A DNA stretch of 10,016 bases from an uncultured Lentisphaeraceae bacterium. GTDB taxonomy: Bacteria; Verrucomicrobiota; Kiritimatiellia; RFP12; DVOR01. Below the pieces are notes generated by a model, which saw nothing but the letters and a program-made list of their open reading frames with translations, was not told the origin of the DNA and ran no database searches. How positions within the stretch are numbered: position 1 is the first letter of the stretch; every line of letters starts with the position of its first letter. The position numbers were made by a program, and so were the translations under genes. The stretch is from the NCBI GenBank assembly GCA_946056345.1, contig CAMGJH010000015.1:1-10016 (forward strand). The letters are read 5' to 3'. Below are positions 6,523-10,016 of the stretch, one piece after another.

Positions 6523-6742
6523 GTCCAAAGTCAACCCGGGCCTACCTCGAGGTCAACCCGGCCCGGGTCCGAGGTCAACCCGGGGCGGGTCCGAGGTCAA
6601 CCCGGGGCGGATAAAAATGTAAAACGCCCGGGGTCCAAAACGAACCCGGCCCGAGTCCGAGGTCAACCCGGGCCTACCTCGAGGTCAACCCGGGGCGGAT
6701 GCGAAAAGAACCCGGGGCGAGTCCGATGATTAACCCTGAGGG
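6523..6742 (+). repeat. Ten-unit tandem array of a degenerate 22-bp repeat with AACCCGG core
   Basis: Ten consecutive 22-bp units start at 6523, 6545, 6567, 6589, 6611, 6633, 6655, 6677, 6699 and 6721. Eight carry the heptamer AACCCGG at unit positions 11-17. The fifth reads AAAACGC and the tenth AACCCTG there. The units starting at 6567 and 6589 are identical. The left part of the unit comes in a few forms: GTCCGAGGTC, CCTCGAGGTC, GTCCAAAACG and ATGCGAAAAG. The right part is mainly GGCGG, GCCTA or CCCGG. A unit ending in GCCTA is always followed by one starting CCTCGAG, which makes a palindromic junction ACCTCGAGGT. The period is not a multiple of three and no conserved frame runs through it, so the array is non-coding. 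It lies between the terminator of the glycogen-binding-domain gene and the FHA operon promoter. A matching array is at the right edge of the window. Confidence 0.85.
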
Positions 6743-6850
6743 TGAATGGTTGAGGACGGGGCGAGCGTTGGATGGGGCTGACCCTCGGTCGGGTCCCTCT
6801 GCGAGCGCCAGCTATTCCCGCCCATCGCCTAACGCCTATCGAATCCACCT
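6743..6850. other. Intergenic stretch between repeat array and terminator
   Basis: I see no gene here. The first 22 bp (6743-6764) end in GACGGGGCGA and may be an eleventh, badly decayed repeat unit. A GACCC...GGGTC inverted repeat with 6-nt loop lies around 6779-6794. Short frames that read through this stretch have no ribosome binding site or recognisable protein. Confidence 0.4.
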
Positions 6851-6881
6851 AAACAAAAGAGCCCCCGGTGTGGGAGCCCTT
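6851..6881 (-). terminator. Rho-independent terminator of the CBM48 gene
   Basis: The minus-strand RNA reads AAGGGCUCCC (6881-6872), loop ACACC, GGGGGCUCUU (6866-6857), then UUGUUU. The 10-bp stem contains two G-U pairs, which become A-C mismatches on the opposite strand. The hairpin is therefore specific for minus-strand transcripts. It begins 23 bp after the stop codon of the glycogen-binding-domain gene. Confidence 0.8.
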
Positions 6882-6904
6882 GTTGTTTGCTTGGGGGAAC
6901 AGCG

Positions 6905-7399
6905 TTAGTCAACCGTGATGACGCTGTTGATGGTGCCCATATCGTTGGTGACCCAGTCGGCGCAAGCGCCGTCGGCCTTCCAGGTGCCGTTGACGACGAA
7001 CTTGTATTCGTAGCGGCCCTTGGGCAGGTTCAGGCAGCAGGTGAAGTCGCCCGTGCCATTCTTATCGGTGAGCTGCTTGGCGGTGGCATCCCAGTTGTTG
7101 AAGCTGCCGGCCAGGAAGACCTTGGCGCCGACCTCTTCACGGATGCGGAAGGTGACGCGGGTGGTCTTGGGGGCGGCGGGCTTGGCAGCCTTGGGGGCCT
7201 TCGCCGGCTTCTCGGCCTTGGGGGCGGCCTTGGTTTCGCATGCGCAAGTCGCAGGGCAGACGGTGTCGAACAACTCGGGCTCGACGACCTTGGCCGCCTT
7301 GACGGTCTTGGCCGCAACGGGGGTCTTCTTCGCGGGGGCTTCCTTCTTCACGGCAGGGGCCTTCGCGGTCTTGGTCTTGGCGGTCTTCTTGTTAGCCAT
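6905..7399 (-). CDS. Small protein with H1-like Lys/Ala-rich tail and CBM48/AMPK-type glycogen-binding domain
   Basis: This 164-residue protein has two parts. Residues 1-79 are lysine/alanine/proline-rich with KTAK, PAKK and KAPKAAKPAAPK runs, like histone-H1-like bacterial tails. They are interrupted at 40-56 by an acidic, cysteine-bearing segment (EPELFDTVCPATCACE). Residues about 81-163 form a CBM48/isoamylase-N (early-set E) domain with the usual marks: a VFLAGSFNNWD turn with Trp103, then YEYKFVVNGTWKAD with Lys133 and Trp140. In AMPK-beta, the equivalent Trp, Lys and Trp bind glycogen-type glucans. No catalytic glycosidase domain is attached. The ATG at 7399 follows AAGGAG by 9 nt. It is monocistronic, with a perfect-consensus promoter and its own terminator, which suggests abundant expression. 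It could bind glycogen, or could link a nucleic acid or another polyanion to glucan; the second idea is inference. There is no signal peptide, so it should be cytosolic. Confidence 0.88.
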   Translation of the reverse strand: MANKKTAKTKTAKAPAVKKEAPAKKTPVAAKTVKAAKVVEPELFDTVCPATCACETKAAPKAEKPAKAPKAAKPAAPKTTRVTFRIREEVGAKVFLAGSFNNWDATAKQLTDKNGTGDFTCCLNLPKGRYEYKFVVNGTWKADGACADWVTNDMGTINSVITVD

Positions 7400-7420
7400 A
7401 CTCTTTTACTCCTTTTCGTC

Positions 7421-7434
7421 TCCTAGCAGTAGGA
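7421..7434 (-). promoter_or_regulatory. Small 5'-leader hairpin of the CBM48 gene
   Basis: TCCTA and TAGGA form a 5-bp stem around a 4-nt loop, placed about 5 nt after the predicted transcription start and about 9 nt before the AAGGAG site. It may protect the 5' end of the mRNA. It does not cover the ribosome binding site. Confidence 0.4.
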
Positions 7435-7445
7435 AAACGCGGCGT

Positions 7446-7473
7446 ATTATATGAAAAGGCCCCCCCGTGTCAA
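7446..7473 (-). promoter_or_regulatory. Perfect-consensus sigma70 promoter of the CBM48 gene
   Basis: On the minus strand, TTGACA (7473-7468) and TATAAT (7451-7446) are both exact consensus hexamers separated by 16 bp. The spacer contains a run of seven G. Transcription should start near 7439, giving a leader of about 40 nt. Confidence 0.85.
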
Positions 7474-7586
7474 GCAAAATCTTTTCTGACGCGCCTTTGC
7501 ATAACTGCCGCTCTTTGCGCGAGTTTTGGCTTGCCAGCCGGTCAGTGACCCGGTGCCGGGGCAGAAAGTTGGCGCGATTGGAGGAT
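7474..7586. other. Intergenic region between fusA terminator and CBM48 promoter
   Basis: There is no gene here. The only structure I see is GGTCA-G-TGACC at 7540-7550, inside a CCGG-rich segment. It lies about 67 bp upstream of the -35 box of the CBM48 promoter and could be an operator, but nothing else supports that. Confidence 0.3.
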
Positions 7587-7620
7587 AAAAAAGGCGGGGC
7601 CCGCGTTGTGCGAGCCCCGC
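7587..7620 (-). terminator. Rho-independent terminator of fusA
   Basis: On the minus strand, GCGGGGCTCGC (7620-7610), loop ACAAC and GCGGGCCCCGC (7604-7594) form an 11-bp stem with one U-G pair, followed by CTTTTTT (7593-7587). It starts 28 bp after the fusA stop codon, so fusA and the next gene are transcribed separately. Confidence 0.92.
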
Positions 7621-7648
7621 TTTTGGGGTGGCCTTGAGGGGCCTAGGC

Positions 7649-9754
7649 TTATTCGTCGGCTTCGGAGTAGCCGAGGACCTTGCCGGCTTTGCGGCGCTTC
7701 TCGACGATCTCGTCCTGCAGGGCGCGGGGGACGGGCTCGTAGTGGTCGAAGACCATCGTGAAGGAGCCGCGGCCCTGCGTGAGGGTGCGGATGGTGTTGG
7801 AGTAGCCGAACATCTCACCCAGGGGCACGAAGCCGTGGACCAGGCGGGCGCCGCCGCGCTCTTCCATCCCTTCCACGCGGCCGCGACGCTGCGAGAGCGA
7901 GCCGGTGGCCGCGCCCATGTAGTCCTCGGGCACCACGACTTCCACCTTCATAATCGGCTCGAGCAGCTGCGGCTGGCTGGCCAAGAAGACCTGCTTGAAG
8001 CACTGGCGCGCAGCGGTCTGGAAGGCGAATTCCGAGGAGTCGACGTCGTGATACGAACCGTAGAAGAGCGTCGCCTTGAGCGGGAGGACCGGGTAGCCAG
8101 CGAGCGGACCGGACTCCATCGCCGCGCGGATACCCTTTTCGACGGCCGGGATGTACTCGCCGGGGATGACGCCGCCCTTGATGTCGTTGACGAACTCGAA
8201 CTCCTTGCCGGATTCCAACGGCGCGAACTTCATGCAGACATGGCCATACTGACCGCGACCGCCGGACTGCTTTTTGTGCTTGTACTCGCCCTCGCCCTCG
8301 ACGGCGATGGACTCGCGGTAGGCGACTTCGGGGCGGCCGACTTCGCAGGCCACGTTGAACTCGCGCTTCAGGCGGTCAACGATGATTTCGAGGTGGAGCT
8401 CACCCATACCCGAGATGATGGTTTCGGAGGTCTCCTGGTCGAAGGCCACGGTGAAGGTGGGGTCTTCCTGAGCCAGGGCGTGCAGGGCGTTGCCGAGCTT
8501 CTCGTTATCACCGCGGGAGACGGGCTTGACGGCGATCGAGATCACCGGGGCCGGGAAGTCGATGGACTCGAGGTGAATCGGGTTCTCGGGGTCGCAGAGG
8601 GTGTCGCCGGTGCGGGTGTTGGGCAGGCCGATGACGGCCACGATGTCACCAGCGTGGGCCTCTTCGAGCTTCTCCTGGTGGTTGGCGTGCATACGGAAGA
8701 GGCGCGAGATGCGGGCCTTCTTGCCGATGGAGGAGTCGAGGATTTCCGCGCCGGCCACGAGGGTGCCCGAGTAGACGCGGGTGAAGATGATCTTCCCCAT
8801 GTTCTTATCGGCCATAATCTTGAAGGCGAGGGCGGAGAGGGGCTCGTTGTCATCGGCCTTACGAATGATGGAGGGATCGGCTTCGTCCTGCACCGGGGGG
8901 ATGTCGAGCGGGGAGGGGAGGTAGCTCACCACCGCGTCGAGGAGGATCTGGATGCCCTTGTTCTTGAAGGCGGTGCCGCAGAAGGCCGGCATAATCGAGC
9001 GGGCGATGCAGCCCTTGCGCAGACCCTTGATAATCTCTTCCTTCGTGAGGGTGCCCTCTTCGAAGTACTTGTTCATCAGCTCTTCGTCCTGCTCGGCGGC
9101 GGCCTCGATCATCTCGTGGCGCATTTCCTCGCACTTCTCCTTGAGCTCGGCGGGGATCTCGGAGTAGATCTGCTTCATCCCCTGCGATTCCTTATCGTAG
9201 GTGACCAAACGGTTCTCAAGCAAGTCCACCACGCCCTCGAAGGTCTCGCCAGCGCCCAGCGGGCAGACCATCGGCACCGGACGGGCCTTGAGCTGATCGC
9301 GAACCTGGTCCATCACCGAGAAGAAGTTCGCGCCGATGCGGTCCATCTTGTTGACGAAGATGAGCTTGGGCACCTTGTACTTCTCGGACTGACGCCAGAC
9401 CTGCTCGGACTGCGGCTGCACGCCACCGACCGCGCAGAAGACCGCCACCGCGCCATCAAGCACGCGCAGCGAGCGCTCTACCTCGGCCGTAAAGTCCACG
9501 TGGCCGGGGGTGTCGATCAGCGAGATCATATAGTCGCCCCACATCACGGCCGTGGCCGCGGAGGTAATCGTAATGCCGCGCTCCTGCTCCTGAACCATCC
9601 AGTCCATCGTGGCGCCGCCATCGTGCACTTCGCCAATCTTGTGGTTCTTGCCGGAATAGAAGAGGATACGCTCGGAGGTCGTCGTCTTACCGGCGTCGAT
9701 GTGGGCCATAATGCCAATGTTGCGCAGATGGTCCAACGGGATTTTGCGTGCCAT
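7649..9754 (-). CDS. fusA: Translation elongation factor G
   Basis: This 701-residue GTPase drives ribosome translocation and, with ribosome recycling factor, subunit splitting. The length is normal for EF-G (about 690-705). The G-domain motifs are intact: AHIDAGKT (17-24), RGITI (59-63), DTPGH (81-85) and NKMD (135-138). Domain III has [19 protein letters not shown]. Domain IV has [25 protein letters not shown] and the HDVDSSE tip loop that enters the decoding centre. Domain V has [16 protein letters not shown]. The ATG at 9754 is preferred over a GTG at 9796 because AAGGAG lies 6 nt before it and EF-G proteins normally begin near MARKIPL. It is transcribed alone from its own promoter and ends at a strong terminator. 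No rpsL, rpsG or tuf gene adjoins it, so it is outside the usual str operon or is a second EF-G copy. Every key GTPase residue I checked is present. Confidence 0.98.
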   Translation of the reverse strand: MARKIPLDHLRNIGIMAHIDAGKTTTSERILFYSGKNHKIGEVHDGGATMDWMVQEQERGITITSAATAVMWGDYMISLIDTPGHVDFTAEVERSLRVLDGAVAVFCAVGGVQPQSEQVWRQSEKYKVPKLIFVNKMDRIGANFFSVMDQVRDQLKARPVPMVCPLGAGETFEGVVDLLENRLVTYDKESQGMKQIYSEIPAELKEKCEEMRHEMIEAAAEQDEELMNKYFEEGTLTKEEIIKGLRKGCIARSIMPAFCGTAFKNKGIQILLDAVVSYLPSPLDIPPVQDEADPSIIRKADDNEPLSALAFKIMADKNMGKIIFTRVYSGTLVAGAEILDSSIGKKARISRLFRMHANHQEKLEEAHAGDIVAVIGLPNTRTGDTLCDPENPIHLESIDFPAPVISIAVKPVSRGDNEKLGNALHALAQEDPTFTVAFDQETSETIISGMGELHLEIIVDRLKREFNVACEVGRPEVAYRESIAVEGEGEYKHKKQSGGRGQYGHVCMKFAPLESGKEFEFVNDIKGGVIPGEYIPAVEKGIRAAMESGPLAGYPVLPLKATLFYGSYHDVDSSEFAFQTAARQCFKQVFLASQPQLLEPIMKVEVVVPEDYMGAATGSLSQRRGRVEGMEERGGARLVHGFVPLGEMFGYSNTIRTLTQGRGSFTMVFDHYEPVPRALQDEIVEKRRKAGKVLGYSEADE

Positions 9755-9796
9755 AACTGACTCCTTAGAAAAGGCTTTCAACGTGAAATGCCGCAC

Positions 9797-9826
9797 ACTC
9801 TATCAAAACTCCCCCGCCGCGTGCAA
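9797..9826 (-). promoter_or_regulatory. Predicted promoter of fusA
   Basis: On the minus strand, TTGCAC (9826-9821) and TAGAGT (9802-9797) are 18 bp apart, with a TG one base before the -10 hexamer. The start would be near 9790, giving a leader of about 36 nt that contains AAGGAG. The hexamers are less perfect than those of the other promoters here. About 28-40 bp further upstream (9854-9866), GGCTC-AGC-GAGCC can form a small hairpin. The same GGCTC can pair instead with GAGCC at 9848-9844, which is followed by CTTTT; this may be a weak terminator for a gene beyond the window. Confidence 0.55.
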
Positions 9827-9871
9827 CTCTTTTCGGCGAAAAGGGCTCTGCCGGGCTCGCTGAGCCGTAGA

Positions 9872-9899
9872 GTCGACAGTGAACAGTCGACAGTCGACA
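9872..9899 (+). repeat. Four tandem copies of the heptamer GTCGACA
   Basis: Four contiguous 7-bp units read GTCGACA, GTGAACA, GTCGACA, GTCGACA; only the second differs, at two bases. The tract lies about 45 bp upstream of the fusA promoter in gene-free DNA. Heptanucleotide tandem repeats of this sort are known from cyanobacteria and other bacteria; their role is mostly unsettled. Confidence 0.75.
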
Positions 9900-9940
9900 G
9901 GGCGCGTACCGCGACGGAGAGGCTGGAGGCGGAACTGTGC

Positions 9941-10016
9941 GGGCCCCGGCCCTTTTTCGCATCCGCCCCGGGTTCGACTCGAGGTAGGCCCGGGTTGCCC
10001 CTCGACCCGGGGCGGG
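9941..10016 (-). repeat. Second array of the 22-bp AACCCGG repeat, inverted, cut by window edge
   Basis: Read on the minus strand, three full 22-bp units start at 10006, 9984 and 9962, after the 10-bp tail of another. The first two carry AACCCGG at unit positions 11-17, and the third has GGGCCGG. The order of unit types (ending GCCTA, then starting CCTCGAG and ending GGCGG, then starting ATGCGAAAA) is the same as in the units at 6655, 6677 and 6699. The array is in opposite orientation to the first one and ends about 115 bp upstream of the fusA -35 box. Confidence 0.8.

Noticed and set aside
6523..6742. CRISPR array
   Set aside because: The conserved part is only about 7 bp, the intervening sequences are variants of each other rather than unique spacers, and there are no cas genes.
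6523..6742. Iteron-type replication origin
   Set aside because: The 22-bp direct repeats recall iterons, but there is no rep gene, no DnaA box and no AT-rich unwinding region, and a second array exists in inverted orientation.
6400..6904. tRNA or other structured RNA gene in the 500-bp gap
   Set aside because: I found no cloverleaf, T-arm consensus or other recognised RNA fold. Only the terminator hairpin and the repeats stand out.
6663..6908. Two short open frames reading through or beside the 22-bp array
   Set aside because: The 22-bp period shifts frame at each unit. There is no ribosome binding site and no recognisable protein.
7628..9760. Plus-strand open frame of 710 codons covering fusA
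   Set aside because: It is an antisense shadow of EF-G. The minus-strand protein carries every EF-G motif.
9755..9796. EF-G start at the upstream GTG (14 extra residues)
   Set aside because: The AAGGAG site sits 6 nt before the ATG at 9754, and the extra residues are not EF-G-like. The GTG is also within the predicted leader just after the -10 box.
9941..10016. Inverted ends of an insertion sequence or transposon framing 6.5-10.0 kb
   Set aside because: There is no transposase, the arrays are internal multi-unit repeats rather than defined termini, and the enclosed genes are ordinary chromosomal genes. No target duplication is visible.

Overview
The window is GC-rich bacterial DNA (roughly 60-65% G+C by eye). 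Every protein gene I can support reads on the minus strand. Nothing in it looks like a plasmid, phage or insertion sequence. The mix of genes suggests a Gram-negative-type bacterium with a peptidoglycan wall: an FtsW-type lipid II polymerase, a LysM lipoprotein, a GspH-type pseudopilin, an FHA protein, and a small glycogen-binding-domain protein with a lysine/alanine-rich tail. The style is reminiscent of the PVC group (Verrucomicrobia, Lentisphaerae, Kiritimatiellae). That placement is an impression, not a demonstrated assignment.

Layout in transcription order, from right to left. At the right edge (10016-9941) lies a short piece of a 22-bp periodic repeat, followed by a four-copy heptamer repeat (9899-9872). 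Next is fusA (EF-G, 9754-7649), with its own promoter and a strong hairpin-plus-U-tract terminator (7620-7587). A perfect-consensus promoter (7473-7446) then drives a 164-residue protein with an H1-like basic tail and a CBM48/AMPK-type glycogen-binding domain (7399-6905), also closed by a terminator. A gene-free stretch of about 500 bp follows (6904-6425). It holds a ten-unit, 22-bp tandem array (6523-6742) that matches the right-edge array in opposite orientation.

A second near-consensus promoter (6424-6396) starts a tight three-gene operon: an FHA protein with a C-terminal membrane anchor, a GspH/FimT-like pseudopilin, and a SWIM zinc-finger protein (6366-4400). The genes are separated by 0 and 2 bp. 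A third promoter (4377-4349) starts a cell-envelope unit: a LysM lipoprotein, then FtsW/SpoVE-type glycosyltransferase, a HAD-family hydrolase (ATGA overlap with ftsW), and a MATE-family transporter that runs off the left edge. An 11-bp perfect inverted repeat sits between the LysM gene and ftsW.

The LysM and FtsW genes plausibly act together in septal or general peptidoglycan assembly. HAD and MATE appear to be passengers of the same transcript. The strongest candidate for something undescribed is the 22-bp repeat family. Its units carry an invariant-looking AACCCGG core every 22 bp, and the same order of unit variants recurs in the two arrays that bracket the glycogen-binding-domain gene and fusA as an inverted pair.
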